The notes under the pieces are model-generated. The model was not told the DNA's origin. It was given only the letters and a program-made list of their open reading frames with translations, and made no database searches. Shown in pieces: positions 27,485-37,277 of a DNA stretch of 64,000 nt (the stretch's first letter is position 1; every line of letters starts with the position of its first letter). Position numbers and translations under genes: made by a program. Source of the DNA: Psychrobacillus insolitus (lineage in GTDB: Bacteria > Bacillota > Bacilli > Bacillales_A > Planococcaceae); contig NZ_QKZI01000005.1 in assembly GCF_003254155.1 (NCBI RefSeq), forward strand, positions 62,001-126,000. Reading direction: 5' to 3'.

Positions 27485-27519
27485 AAAAAGAGATGACATG
27501 AAATAATTGTCATCTCTTT
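27485..27519 (-). terminator. Terminator of the acyl-CoA synthetase gene
   Basis: Stem AAAGAGATGACA / TGTCATCTCTTT with a short T-tract on the minus strand. Confidence 0.8.
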
Positions 27520-27547
27520 GTCGATTTCCCGGGAAATAACAATATTT

Positions 27548-29179
27548 TTATGCTTCTACTTTTTCCTTCGACAGCTCTCGTAAAAGGAATTTTTGAATTT
27601 TACCAGAAGCCGTCATTGGATATGCATCGGTGAATTCAATGTATCTTGGTATTTTATGATACGATATTTTCCCTCTACAATATGTTTTTACTTCTTCTGA
27701 AGTTAGATTCTCTCCATCCTTCAAGATAATCCAAGCCATTAGTTCTTCGCCGTACTTAGGATCAGGAACACCTACAACTTGGACGTCTTGAACAGCAGGG
27801 TGTTGATATAAAAACTCTTCCACTTCTTTTGGGTATATATTTTCCCCACCACGAATGACCATATCTTTAATGCGACCTGTAATATCGATATACCCGTCTT
27901 CATCAATAACTGCAATATCTCCCGTATGCAACCAACCATGTGAGTCAATTGCAGCATTTGTCGCTTCTTCGTTTTTATAATAACCTTTCATCACAAGGTA
28001 ACCCCTTGTACATAATTCACCCGGTACTCCGGATGGTGTATCTTCCCCAGTAATTGGGTCAATAATTTTCACTTCTACTCCAGGGTGAGCTTGCCCAACT
28101 GATGATACTCGTTTTTCAATTGCATCATCTGTTCTTGTTTGCGTAATAACTGGAGAAGACTCTGTTTGACCATAAGCAATTGTAATTTCAGATGCACCCA
28201 TGTCCTCCATCACTTTTTTCATCACTTCAATTGGACAAATAGATCCAGCCATAATCCCAGTTCTTAACGAAGACAAATCGTACTTCGCAAAATCTGGATG
28301 ATTCAATTCTGCTATAAACATAGTTGGTACACCATGTAATGCTGTACATTTTTCATCTTGTACCATTTGGAGCACTTTAGCTGCATCGAACTGCTCGATA
28401 ATGACCATAGTTGAACCATGTGTTACGGATGCCATTGTTCCCAGGACACAGCCGAAGCAATGAAAAAAAGGCACAGGAATACAAAGTCTATCTTGTTCTG
28501 AGAGATGTATACAATCTCCTACAAGTTGTCCATTGTTGACTATATTTTTATGTGTCAGCATAACCCCTTTAGGAAAGCCTGTTGTTCCAGATGTATATTG
28601 AATATTAATTACATCATCATTTTTTAGCACTTTCAAATGTTGCTCAAGCGTCTCATCCGATACACTGTCTGCATGAGCCATTAACTCAGACCAAGTGTAC
28701 ATACCGGGGTAATTATTTTCACCCATGACAATCACATTTTTCAAAAAAGGAAGCTTTTGTGACTGAATATTACCTTTTTCTGCAACGTTTATCTCTTTAC
28801 AAACCGCTCGAACAATATCTAAATAGGAAGTTCCCTTATATGATTCACATAAAATAAGCGTTGTGGCGTCTGATTGTTGCAGTAAATATTCTAGTTCTTT
28901 TTCTTGGTAGTTTGTATTTACTGTTACGAGGACAGCACCCATCTTCCCAGTGGCATATTGACTGAGCAGCCATTCTCTTTTATTGTCAGACCAAATCGCG
29001 ACATGTTCTCCCTTTTGAATGCCCATACCAATCAATGCTTTTGCTAAGTCGTCCGTTTCTTCATCGAACTCTTTATACGTTTTCCGAATACCTAGCTCAG
29101 GATATACGTATGCCTCTGTTTCTGGAAATCTCCTCGCTGTTTCTTTCACAATTTCGCCTACTGTTTTTTCGTTTAACAA
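27548..29179 (-). CDS. yngI: AMP-forming acyl-CoA synthetase (YngI-like)
   Basis: About 543 residues from TTG 29179, preceded by AAGGGGTG at good spacing; the upstream ATG at 29206 lies directly against GGGGGAG, which is too close. ANL superfamily motifs: P-loop YTSGTTGFPKGVMLTH, AYGQTESSPV, TGDIAVIDEDGY, and C-terminal TASGKIQKF with the adenylating Lys. Closely resembles B. subtilis YngI. It activates a fatty or branched short-chain acid with ATP and CoA; exact acid unknown. No partner genes of leucine degradation are adjacent. Confidence 0.9.
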   Translation of the reverse strand: MLNEKTVGEIVKETARRFPETEAYVYPELGIRKTYKEFDEETDDLAKALIGMGIQKGEHVAIWSDNKREWLLSQYATGKMGAVLVTVNTNYQEKELEYLLQQSDATTLILCESYKGTSYLDIVRAVCKEINVAEKGNIQSQKLPFLKNVIVMGENNYPGMYTWSELMAHADSVSDETLEQHLKVLKNDDVINIQYTSGTTGFPKGVMLTHKNIVNNGQLVGDCIHLSEQDRLCIPVPFFHCFGCVLGTMASVTHGSTMVIIEQFDAAKVLQMVQDEKCTALHGVPTMFIAELNHPDFAKYDLSSLRTGIMAGSICPIEVMKKVMEDMGASEITIAYGQTESSPVITQTRTDDAIEKRVSSVGQAHPGVEVKIIDPITGEDTPSGVPGELCTRGYLVMKGYYKNEEATNAAIDSHGWLHTGDIAVIDEDGYIDITGRIKDMVIRGGENIYPKEVEEFLYQHPAVQDVQVVGVPDPKYGEELMAWIILKDGENLTSEEVKTYCRGKISYHKIPRYIEFTDAYPMTASGKIQKFLLRELSKEKVEA

Positions 29180-29326
29180 ACAAATCACCCCTTTTTGATT
29201 GTCCATCTCCCCCTATTTTATCATAAAATTCAGATAAATATTAGTTACTTCTAAATAGAAGGAGATGTGTTAAAATATGTACAAAACTAATTAAAAAAGA
29301 AGGCGTTTATAATAGAATTCACTGAA

Positions 29327-30475
29327 ATGAAAGAACAGCTGAACGAGCTCATACAGTCAGAAAAATTAGTTTCCGCTACCATCAGTCAACCACGGTTAAA
29401 ATCCAGTGAATGCAAACGTGTAAAAATAAATCCTATCCAACTAAAAGGAGTATATACATTACAACTGGAGTATCAATTTGAACGTGTATTAAAACATGAA
29501 AATATTACACTTGATCAAGCTGCACAAAAACTAGAAGAGTTGTTTGATCAGTTTAGACAATGCCAGGCTCAATTTACCGAAGAAAAACTCCATATCCAGC
29601 TAACCAAAAAGAATAAAGTACTTTGGAAATCTGAAAAAATGGAAACTCCTAAACAAATAGACCTTTCTCATAATCGTAAAAAGAATTATAAACTTGATCC
29701 AGAAACACCATACCCTTTCCTTATCCGTCTGGGCGTGCAGACTCCTGATGGCAAGATTAAAAACCAAAAGCATGACAAATTCAAACAGATTAATCGATTC
29801 ATTGAATTTATAGAAGACTCTTTAAGCTACTTACCAACTGATCGTCCTATTCGAATTTTAGATTTTGGTTCAGGCAAATCCTATTTAACATTCGCCCTTT
29901 ATCATTATTTACATATTGAAAAAGGGTTAGACATTCGAGTAACTGGACTCGATTTGAAAAAAGAAGTAATTGAAGAATGCCAACAAATTGCGAATGATCT
30001 CAAATATGAACATCTAGAGTTTTTAGTAGGAGATATTAGTGACTACAACGAAGAAGCTTCTGTCGATATGGTCGTTACCCTTCACGCATGTGATGTTGCA
30101 ACAGACTTAGCACTTGGTCGTGCAGTTAAATGGGGAGCGAGCGTTATTTTAAGCGTACCTTGTTGCCAACATGAGCTGAATTCACAACTAAATGCACCAG
30201 GATTAGATATTATGTTAAAGCACGGTCTCATAAAAGAGCGATTTGCAGCACTTGCAACTGATTCACTAAGAGCTGAAATTCTTAGTATGGTCGGATACGA
30301 AGCTCAGCTAGTTGAGTTTATTAACTTAGAGAACACACCAAAAAACATACTAATTCGGGCATATAAAACAGGAAGAAAAGCAACTCCGGAACAAATGGAT
30401 AGTTATCAACAGTTTAAAAAAATGTTACATGCAAAACCATTTTTAGAAAATGAACTAAAAGAATACTTATCATAA
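29327..30475 (+). CDS. SAM-dependent methyltransferase (Methyltransf_32-like)
   Basis: 382 residues. An N-terminal domain of about 160 residues precedes a class I methyltransferase fold with SAM loop ILDFGSGKSYLTFALY, acidic LDLKKEV, VTLHACDVATDLAL and a CC-containing VPCCQHEL motif. The N-terminal region FLIRLGVQTPDGKI and the CC pair recall RNA/protein methyltransferases of unknown target. The first ATG (29327) has no ribosome site; an AAGAAGGCG lies 24 bp upstream with no ATG, GTG or TTG in frame after it, so the true start is unclear. Confidence 0.8.
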   Translation: MKEQLNELIQSEKLVSATISQPRLKSSECKRVKINPIQLKGVYTLQLEYQFERVLKHENITLDQAAQKLEELFDQFRQCQAQFTEEKLHIQLTKKNKVLWKSEKMETPKQIDLSHNRKKNYKLDPETPYPFLIRLGVQTPDGKIKNQKHDKFKQINRFIEFIEDSLSYLPTDRPIRILDFGSGKSYLTFALYHYLHIEKGLDIRVTGLDLKKEVIEECQQIANDLKYEHLEFLVGDISDYNEEASVDMVVTLHACDVATDLALGRAVKWGASVILSVPCCQHELNSQLNAPGLDIMLKHGLIKERFAALATDSLRAEILSMVGYEAQLVEFINLENTPKNILIRAYKTGRKATPEQMDSYQQFKKMLHAKPFLENELKEYLS

Positions 30476-30529
30476 AAAGTACCGGTTTCTAGCACACATA
30501 AAGTGATGCAAGAAGCCGGTGCTTTTTTC
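30475..30529 (+). terminator. Terminator of the methyltransferase gene
   Basis: Long imperfect stem (AAAAGTACCGGTTTCT pairing with AGAAGCCGGTGCTTTT) and T-run overlapping the stop codon region. Confidence 0.88.
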
Positions 30530-30641
30530 TATAATTCAAATAGATTAGATATTAAATAATTATTATAATACATTTGTTTAGTCGAATCATATGTACTTTA
30601 TTCAATTCTTCAGAAGATTTATTGTATTTAGAAAAAAACAA

Positions 30642-30670
30642 TTGACATAGTTGTGACCATTTTGTAACAT
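30642..30670 (+). promoter_or_regulatory. TRAP operon promoter
   Basis: Consensus TTGACA (30642-30647), 17-bp spacer, TAACAT (30665-30670), about 110 bp before dctP. Confidence 0.8.
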
Positions 30671-30719
30671 AAGGAAACAGAGTTCACTAATTATGAATTC
30701 TGATTTTTGAACTTATTTA

Positions 30720-30733
30720 TGAAAACGCTTTAT
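30720..30733 (+). promoter_or_regulatory. Candidate CcpA (cre) site in dctP leader
   Basis: TGAAAACGCTTTAT matches TGWAANCGNTNWCA except for the last two bases. Downstream position would fit roadblock carbon repression of dicarboxylate uptake. Confidence 0.5.
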
Positions 30734-30780
30734 TTTTATAAATAATACATAAACATAAAAATTACTGGGGGTAAAAAGAG

Positions 30781-31797
30781 ATGATTTATAGTAAAAAACT
30801 TAAGGGATTTGCAGCAATAACAGCACTAACTTCTGCAGTTTTTTTAGCAGCATGTGGCGGAGATGAAAGTGGCAGTGGAGATGAAGAAAGTACAAAAACA
30901 TTTAAAATTGCACACGTTACACAAGAAACACATATTTGGCATCAAACTGCTGAAAAGTTTGGCGAAGAATTAGAAAAATTGTCAGATGGTAAAATGAAAG
31001 TTGAAATTTATCCAGCTTCTCAACTTGGACAAGAAAAAGATATGGTACAACAGTTGGAAACAGGATCTTTAGATTTCGGATTTTTAACAAACGCTTACAT
31101 GAGTACGCGTGAAGTATCATTGAATGCTTGGTTCATGCCATTTGTATTCCCAACAATCTCTGATGCGAACGAAATGCGTGACGCAGAATCTACTAAAAAA
31201 ATTCTAGATACATTGGATAGCCAAGGCTTAGTGGCATTTGACTTTGTTTTTGCTGGTAACCGCCATGTGTTATTAAATGATGGATTTGTTCAATCACCTG
31301 CTGATCTAAAAGGGAAAAAACTTCGTATTGTTGGTAGTCCTGCGATGCAAGAGTTTTGGGAGAAAGCTGGAGCTGGTCCAACTGCGATGCCTCTTTCAGA
31401 AGTATATACTTCTTTACAAACAGGGGTTATCGATGGGATTGACATTGACTTAGATGCACTTGTGACAGAAAAGTATTATGAAAATGCAGAAAACTTAACA
31501 TTAACAAACCAAATGGCTTTTCCAGCTATTCTAACAATGAGTCAATCAAGTTTTGACGCTTTATCTACAGAAGAACAAGAAATTGTAACAGAAGCAATTG
31601 ATATCGCAGCTGACTGGGGTAACGAAGAAGCAATTAAAAGAGAAGAAACAAACTTACAAACTTTAAAAGACGCTGGCGTAAAAGTAGAAGAATTAAAAGA
31701 CTCTTCGACATTTGATGAAGTGAGTAATTCAGTTATCGATAAATACTCAACTGAATCAGAATTAATTAAAGAATTTTTAGTAGAAGCTCAAAAATAG
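30781..31797 (+). CDS. dctP: TRAP transporter substrate-binding lipoprotein
   Basis: 338 residues. Lipoprotein signal with FLAAC and lipidated Cys25, then an acidic Gly/Ser linker. DctP-type fold: LGQEKDMVQQLETGSLDFGF, KGKKLRIVGSPAMQEFW (with the substrate-carboxylate Arg) and GVIDGIDIDLDAL. It delivers a carboxylate to DctQM. The conserved Arg and the nearby fumarase suggest C4-dicarboxylates, but other acids are possible. First gene of dctPQM. Confidence 0.94.
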   Translation: MIYSKKLKGFAAITALTSAVFLAACGGDESGSGDEESTKTFKIAHVTQETHIWHQTAEKFGEELEKLSDGKMKVEIYPASQLGQEKDMVQQLETGSLDFGFLTNAYMSTREVSLNAWFMPFVFPTISDANEMRDAESTKKILDTLDSQGLVAFDFVFAGNRHVLLNDGFVQSPADLKGKKLRIVGSPAMQEFWEKAGAGPTAMPLSEVYTSLQTGVIDGIDIDLDALVTEKYYENAENLTLTNQMAFPAILTMSQSSFDALSTEEQEIVTEAIDIAADWGNEEAIKREETNLQTLKDAGVKVEELKDSSTFDEVSNSVIDKYSTESELIKEFLVEAQK

Positions 31798-31808
31798 AGG
31801 TGATAATA

Positions 31809-32321
31809 TTGATCCACAAAATTAGTAATGGAATTTTTAAAGTTGAAAAGCTATTCGCTATTATTTTGGGTGTGAGTATGCTTTTCTCCTTAACTTCAGG
31901 TGTTTTATATCGTTATATTTTAAAGGCTCCCCTTGTTTGGTCAGATGAGGTAGCTATTTTCTCTCTTGTCTGGCTTTCCTTCATAGGGGGAAGCATGAGT
32001 TTAAAAATGCAAAATTCTGCATCCATAACTATTGTCATGGACTTAGTAAAAGGAAAATTAAGACAAGTCCTTTTGATAGTTGGCTTTGTAATTTTACTTT
32101 CTTTTGTTGGTTATATTTTGTATTTATCTATTGGTTGGCTATCGTCTCCTAATATCCAAGTACAAAAATCTACTTCTATGGGAATGCCTATGATTTATGC
32201 TTATTTAAGTATTCCGGTTTCATTTTTCTTTATGTTTATTCATTTGTTAGATTTACTGATCCAAACGTTTAAAAATGGAGGTAAGTTTGAAAAAGTTGGC
32301 GAGGAGGTGCATGTATCATGA
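31809..32321 (+). CDS. dctQ: TRAP transporter small permease
   Basis: About 170 residues, four membrane helices, with the DctQ signature WSDEVAIFSLVWLSFIGGSMSLK. The preferred start is TTG 31809, six bases after AGAGGTG; an in-frame GTG at 31800 lies inside that site. It lies 12 bp beyond dctP and overlaps dctM by 4 bp. Confidence 0.9.
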   Translation: MIHKISNGIFKVEKLFAIILGVSMLFSLTSGVLYRYILKAPLVWSDEVAIFSLVWLSFIGGSMSLKMQNSASITIVMDLVKGKLRQVLLIVGFVILLSFVGYILYLSIGWLSSPNIQVQKSTSMGMPMIYAYLSIPVSFFFMFIHLLDLLIQTFKNGGKFEKVGEEVHVS

Positions 32322-33592
32322 TGATTGCACTAGCTGTATTCATTATTTTATTAGTGCTACAAATTCCAATCGCCTTTGTTTTAGGTATTACAACTGTTGC
32401 TTATATTATACTTTCCAATAACTTAGGTTTGATGGCTACAGCACCACAACGGTTATATTCAGGGTTAGAAAGTTATGGACTACTAGCAATTCCATTGTTT
32501 ATGCTTGCTGGAGAACTAATGAACTCTGGTGGTATAACAAAAAGACTTGTTGAATTCGCTAGAACGCTAGTAGGACACTTCCGCGGTGGTCTAGCTTATG
32601 TAAATGTTATCGCGAATATGTTGCTTGCTTCCATCATTGGTTCTGCAACAGCTCAAATTGCGATGATGAGTAAAACAATGGTTCCTGAAATGGAAAAGGC
32701 AGGATACTCACGAGAATTTAGTGCAGCCACTACTGGTGCAGCAGGTTTACTAGGCCCAATTATTCCACCAAGTATGCTATTTATCATTTATGGTGTGTCG
32801 TCTGGAGCTTCCATCGGTGATATGTTCATGGGAGGCGTACTCCCAGGTATTTTATTAGCGCTATCATTTATTATATTAATCGGTTTTATGGGTTCTAAAT
32901 ACAAATGGCCTACGCACAAACGAGCAACTTTTAAGGAAATTGGAAAAGCATTATTTAATGTACTTCCTGCTTTACTTGTACCCTTCATTATTATCGCTGG
33001 AATTCTATCAGGTGTGTTTACACCAACAGAATCTGCCGCAATAGCTTGTTTCGTTGCATTAGTAGTTGGAACATTTATGTATAGAGAAATCAAGTTTAAT
33101 AAATTACCAGGTATTTTTGTTAACACAGCCATTTCTACAGCAACGATTACGATGTTAATCGCGATGGCGAATTTATTTGGTTGGATGCTATCATTTGAAC
33201 GGGTACCGCAAGATATCGCAAGTTGGATGGTTTCATTAACGGATAATCCATTAGTTTTCCTTCTAATCGTAAATATTTTCTTACTAATTGTCGGTATGTT
33301 CATGGATGGAATCGCTGCTTTAATCATTCTAGTACCTATTTTCACTCCGTTGATTGCTAATTATGGAATTGATCCTATTCACTTCGGTGTGATTATTTGT
33401 ATCAACTTAACAATCGGTGTTCTTACTCCACCTGTTGGCACAGGGTTATACATTGCCTCATCTTTGGCCAATGTGAAGCTTGAGAAGTTAATTAAAGCAA
33501 TTTGGCCATTCTTAGTAGCTTCTGTCATTGCTTTATTAGTTATCACATATGTACCACAAATCGTATTGTGGTTGCCAAATGCTTTAAAATAA
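32318..33592 (+). CDS. dctM: TRAP transporter large permease
   Basis: 424 residues with about twelve membrane segments. DctM signatures: AIPLFMLAGELMNSGGI, GSATAQIAMMSKTMVPEMEKAGY, AAGLLGPIIPPSMLFIIYG and LTPPVGTGLY. It couples substrate entry to the Na+ gradient. ATG at 32318 with GGAGGTG eight bases upstream, overlapping dctQ. Confidence 0.96.
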   Translation: MMIALAVFIILLVLQIPIAFVLGITTVAYIILSNNLGLMATAPQRLYSGLESYGLLAIPLFMLAGELMNSGGITKRLVEFARTLVGHFRGGLAYVNVIANMLLASIIGSATAQIAMMSKTMVPEMEKAGYSREFSAATTGAAGLLGPIIPPSMLFIIYGVSSGASIGDMFMGGVLPGILLALSFIILIGFMGSKYKWPTHKRATFKEIGKALFNVLPALLVPFIIIAGILSGVFTPTESAAIACFVALVVGTFMYREIKFNKLPGIFVNTAISTATITMLIAMANLFGWMLSFERVPQDIASWMVSLTDNPLVFLLIVNIFLLIVGMFMDGIAALIILVPIFTPLIANYGIDPIHFGVIICINLTIGVLTPPVGTGLYIASSLANVKLEKLIKAIWPFLVASVIALLVITYVPQIVLWLPNALK

Positions 33593-33677
33593 ATGAATGA
33601 AGAAGTAACAAGGACTTACAATCTAGCCAGTCTTTTAGTATTCTTAATTTAAGGTTTTACTTAATGACTGGGGTTGA

Positions 33678-33947
33678 ATGTTTGTGAAAGAACCAAAATT
33701 AAAAAAAGTAGCTTATGGAGTAGCTATGGCCTTGGCAATTATTATTGTGCATTTTGTCAATGTATATGTTTATACAATGCCTCCTATCGTCGTTTTGTTA
33801 GTAGCAATATTTATCACTTACCTCGGAATTACATTCATTAATAAATCGGGGAAATTTGAACAAAATATTTCTTTGATAAAATATAATCTATTAAATGCGA
33901 TAGTTGTAGTTGTTTTATTCATCGTCTATTTTACAATCACAAATTGA
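33678..33947 (+). CDS. Small membrane protein of unknown function
   Basis: 89 residues with three hydrophobic segments (about 12-32, 36-52 and 68-87) and a basic N-terminus (VKEPKLKKVAYG). ATG 33678, or GTG 33684, follows GGGGTTGA. It lies 85 bp beyond dctM and ends in its own terminator, so it may be the last gene of the TRAP operon. No family recognised. Confidence 0.7.
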   Translation: MFVKEPKLKKVAYGVAMALAIIIVHFVNVYVYTMPPIVVLLVAIFITYLGITFINKSGKFEQNISLIKYNLLNAIVVVVLFIVYFTITN

Positions 33948-33979
33948 AAGGTCGTCTCCTATTATGGGGACGACCTTTT
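33947..33979 (+). terminator. Terminator after TRAP operon and small membrane gene
   Basis: Stem AAAGGTCGTCTCC / GGGGACGACCTTTT immediately at the stop codon. Confidence 0.88.
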
Positions 33980-33993
33980 AGTTTGTATTATTA

Positions 33994-34035
33994 AAAATGG
34001 CCCCTCTTCACTAATAAGTGAAGAGGGGCCGTTTT
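33994..34035 (-). terminator. Terminator of fumC
   Basis: Perfect 14-bp GC-rich stem GGCCCCTCTTCACT / AGTGAAGAGGGGCC with A/T tracts on both sides; it can also act for the plus strand. Confidence 0.9.
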
Positions 34036-34039
34036 CAAT

Positions 34040-35416
34040 TTAAATCATATTTTCTGGTCGTACAACTTCATCGAATTTTTCAGCAGATAGTAAGTCTAAT
34101 TCAACCGCTGCTTCTTTCAATGTTGTTCCATTTTTATGCGCATGTTTTGCAATTTTCGCTGCATTTTCATACCCAATATATGGATTTAAAGCTGTAACTA
34201 ACATAAGTGAATTATTTACATGATTTTTAATCGTATCTAGATTTGGTTCAATTCCAACAGCACAGTTATTGTTAAAGCTAATTAATGCATCGCTTAATAA
34301 CTCAACAGATTGAAGGAAATTATGAATGATTACTGGTTTGTAAACATTTAATTGATAATTCCCTTGGCTAGCTGCAAAGCTAATAGTTGTATCATTACCC
34401 ATCACTTGGGCAACTACCATTGTCAATGCTTCACTTTGAGTTGGGTTTACTTTACCTGGCATAATAGAACTTCCCGGTTCATTTTCTGGAATCGAAATTT
34501 CACCAATTCCTGAACGAGGACCACTTGCTAGTAAACGAACATCGTTTGCGATTTTCATTAAATCAGCTGCAAGAGCCTTGACTGCTCCATGCACATACAC
34601 TACGTCGTCATAGCTTGTTAAAGAGTGGAACTTATTTGTTGCTGAAGTAAATTCAATGCCAAGTGCTTTAGAAATTTCAGCGGCAACTAAATCACCGAAT
34701 CCTTTTGGTGCATTTAGTCCTGTTCCAACTGCTGTCCCACCAATTGCAAGTTCCTTCATTTCTTGAACGCTTTGGAAAATCATTTTCGAAGATTTTTCAA
34801 GCATTCTATGCCATCCACTGAACTCTTGTCCAAGCGAAAGAGGTGTTGCATCTTGTAAATGCGTACGGCCAATTTTCACGATGTCCATGAACTGCTCAGA
34901 CTTGTTACCAATTGTTTCTTTTAGTACATCAATTGCAGGTAATAGTTGTGTTTCTACTGCAAGAACTCCTGCAATATGAAGTGCTGTTGGAAATGTATCA
35001 TTTGAACTTTGTGATTTATTCACATCATCATTTGGATGAAGGCGCTCTTCGCTACCTTTTTCTTCTAATATTTGATTACCACGATGAGCGATAACTTCAT
35101 TTACATTCATATTCGATTGTGTTCCACTACCTGTTTGCCATACGACTAACGGGAAGTGAGCATCTAGTTTACCTGCTAAAATTTCATCAGCTGCTGCAGA
35201 AATTGCATCTTTTTTCGCTTCTGATAAATTTCCAAGAGAATGGCTAACAATTGCTGCCGATTTTTTTAATAGGGCTAGTCCATGTACTACACCAATTGGC
35301 ATTTTTTCACTACCAATTTTAAAGTTTTCTCTTGATCTTTGTGTTTGTGCTCCCCAAAGACTATCTTTTGGGACCTTAATCTCTCCCATAGAATCACGCT
35401 CAATACGATAAGTCAT
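34040..35416 (-). CDS. fumC: Class II fumarate hydratase
   Basis: 458 residues. Signature [17 protein letters not shown], with [30 protein letters not shown] and [17 protein letters not shown] providing the conserved catalytic regions. It interconverts fumarate and malate in the TCA cycle. ATG start with AAGGAG upstream. Convergent with the dicarboxylate TRAP operon, a plausible metabolic neighbour though transcribed separately. Confidence 0.97.
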   Translation of the reverse strand: MTYRIERDSMGEIKVPKDSLWGAQTQRSRENFKIGSEKMPIGVVHGLALLKKSAAIVSHSLGNLSEAKKDAISAAADEILAGKLDAHFPLVVWQTGSGTQSNMNVNEVIAHRGNQILEEKGSEERLHPNDDVNKSQSSNDTFPTALHIAGVLAVETQLLPAIDVLKETIGNKSEQFMDIVKIGRTHLQDATPLSLGQEFSGWHRMLEKSSKMIFQSVQEMKELAIGGTAVGTGLNAPKGFGDLVAAEISKALGIEFTSATNKFHSLTSYDDVVYVHGAVKALAADLMKIANDVRLLASGPRSGIGEISIPENEPGSSIMPGKVNPTQSEALTMVVAQVMGNDTTISFAASQGNYQLNVYKPVIIHNFLQSVELLSDALISFNNNCAVGIEPNLDTIKNHVNNSLMLVTALNPYIGYENAAKIAKHAHKNGTTLKEAAVELDLLSAEKFDEVVRPENMI

Positions 35417-35574
35417 TTTTCTCGCTCCTTTTTATTGTCTAGAATCCACTAATCATAATGGAAGTTTCTAAAGAAATTTGGTTATCAATCCAATCAATCG
35501 GATATCCCTTTTTATCATATCGCTGATTTTGCTAATCGACAATACAATTAGCTTAATATTTCAACAAATAAATT

Positions 35575-35691
35575 AGAAAAGCGCAAGCGCCTATTACTGC
35601 GTAAGGCAGCAATTACCCATTTGACCCCGAGGTGCGACGAGCTTCGCGCAGGAGCTAGACAGATTATGCAGAAATTTATATACTATCTAAT
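35575..35691 (+). repeat. Dispersed repeat, full-length copy (about 115 bp)
   Basis: Head AGAAAAGCGCAAGCGCCT, middle with TTTGACCCCGAGG and CTTCGCGCAGGAGCTAGACA, tail TATGCAGAAATTTATATACT. Related copies at 43617-43714 (inverted), 45214-45305 and 62184-62275. No gene lies in the rest of 35417-35736. Confidence 0.85.
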
Positions 35692-35695
35692 CCTT

Positions 35696-35725
35696 TAAAA
35701 AAGTCCAGTAAATAAATCTGGACTT
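35696..35725 (-). terminator. Terminator of floT
   Basis: Stem AAGTCCAG / CTGGACTT, loop 9, T-run on the minus strand. Confidence 0.75.
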
Positions 35726-35736
35726 CTATAATTGCT

Positions 35737-37263
35737 TTATTCTACTACTTTCGGAGTTTTCGTTTTTTTAACTTCCTCCGTCAACTGCTCAATACTCGGC
35801 CGTATATTGCTTTTTCCAGCGTAATTCTCGAGCATTTCTTTCATATCAATGCCAGATGAGGCTTTTAAAGTCTCTTGAAGTGTAGACATTAGATTAGTAG
35901 CATAAGAGGTCACTTTGTTGGCTCCTCCCCCGTCTCCACCTCCAGTATCTACTACAGTTATCTTATCGATATTCGACAATGGACTCGCAATTTGTTTTGC
36001 ATATTCAGGAAGCATTTCCAATACCATATCTAACATTGCTGCTTGACCGTATAATTCAAACGCTTCTGCAATTTTACGCTTAGCCTCTGCCTCTGCAAGC
36101 CCTTTTAAACGTATAACATCTGCTTCTGACTCCCCTTGTGCTCTCTGTGCGTCTGCTCTTGCAATACCTTCTAAACGCACTTTTTCAGCATCTGCTTGCG
36201 CTTTAGCTTCAATACGGTACTTTTCAGCATCCGCCTCTGTAATTTCCCGAGATTTAGCAGCTTCGGCATTTTGTTCAATTGCATAACGATCTGCATCCGC
36301 TTTTTTCTTAACTTCTGAATCATATTGCTTCTCACGGCGTAATATTTCTTTCTCTTCTAATTCGATTTGTTTTTGACGTTCAATAATTTGAATTTGCATT
36401 TCTTGCTCTGTCACTTCTTGTTTAGAACGAGCCGTTTGCAATTCATACGCTTGGTCAGCTCGTGCTTTTGCAATATCTTGTTCTCGACGATACTCAGCTA
36501 CTTTTAGCTGATTTTCTTTTTCTGCTTCTGCAATCTCTGTCGCCCGTTCTATCTCAGCACGCTGAGCATCTTTGGAAGCTTCTGCACGTTTAATACGTGT
36601 TTCTTTTTCCGCTTCAGCTGTTGCAATATCTGCATCACGCTTTACTTGTGCAATTCTTGGCTTCCCTAGTGATTCTAAATAGCCATTTTTGTCGCGAACG
36701 TCTTTTATCGTGAAAGAAACAATTACTAATCCCATTTTCGCTAAGTCTTGCGAAGCTACTCGTTGTACTTCCTGTGAGAATTTGTCTCTATTTTTATAAA
36801 TTTCTTCTACCGTCATCGATCCTAAAATAGACCTTAAGTGACCTTCCAACACTTCTTTTGCTTCGTTTTCTCTATCTTCTTTAGACTTCCCTAAAAACTG
36901 CTCAGCGGCAGTTGCTATCTCAGAAATAGATCCCCCTATTTTAATAATTGCAGTTCCATCTGCCATAACTGGAACACCTTGTTCTGTATATACTTCTGGA
37001 GTAGTTACTTCTAACTTGCTAGATAATAGACTAAGTGGCTCTGCTTGTTGAAACACTGGGAATACAAATGTACCACCGCCACGTATTATTTTAATCCGGT
37101 TTCCTGAATCGTCTGTATGTACGTTTTTAGTGCCTAAATAGCTACCTGTTACAATCAATCCTTCATCTGGTCCAACAGTTCTGTACTTCGTTATATATAC
37201 TGCTAGAACCGCAACTAATACGAAGACAACAACCCCTAATACGATATACATTTCCATTCCCAT
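35737..37263 (-). CDS. floT: Flotillin-like membrane scaffold FloT
   Basis: 508 residues from ATG 37263, six bases after AGGGGG (ATG 37269 touches that site). N-terminal membrane segment (YIVLGVVVFVLVAVLAVYI), SPFH domain to about residue 200, then a long Ala/Glu/Lys-rich coiled coil with repeated EA-rich segments (about 200-400). It organises membrane microdomains. It lies 14 bp downstream of the yuaF reading frame and is driven by the same sigma-W-type promoter. Confidence 0.95.
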   Translation of the reverse strand: MGMEMYIVLGVVVFVLVAVLAVYITKYRTVGPDEGLIVTGSYLGTKNVHTDDSGNRIKIIRGGGTFVFPVFQQAEPLSLLSSKLEVTTPEVYTEQGVPVMADGTAIIKIGGSISEIATAAEQFLGKSKEDRENEAKEVLEGHLRSILGSMTVEEIYKNRDKFSQEVQRVASQDLAKMGLVIVSFTIKDVRDKNGYLESLGKPRIAQVKRDADIATAEAEKETRIKRAEASKDAQRAEIERATEIAEAEKENQLKVAEYRREQDIAKARADQAYELQTARSKQEVTEQEMQIQIIERQKQIELEEKEILRREKQYDSEVKKKADADRYAIEQNAEAAKSREITEADAEKYRIEAKAQADAEKVRLEGIARADAQRAQGESEADVIRLKGLAEAEAKRKIAEAFELYGQAAMLDMVLEMLPEYAKQIASPLSNIDKITVVDTGGGDGGGANKVTSYATNLMSTLQETLKASSGIDMKEMLENYAGKSNIRPSIEQLTEEVKKTKTPKVVE

Positions 37264-37277
37264 ATCCATCCCCCTAG

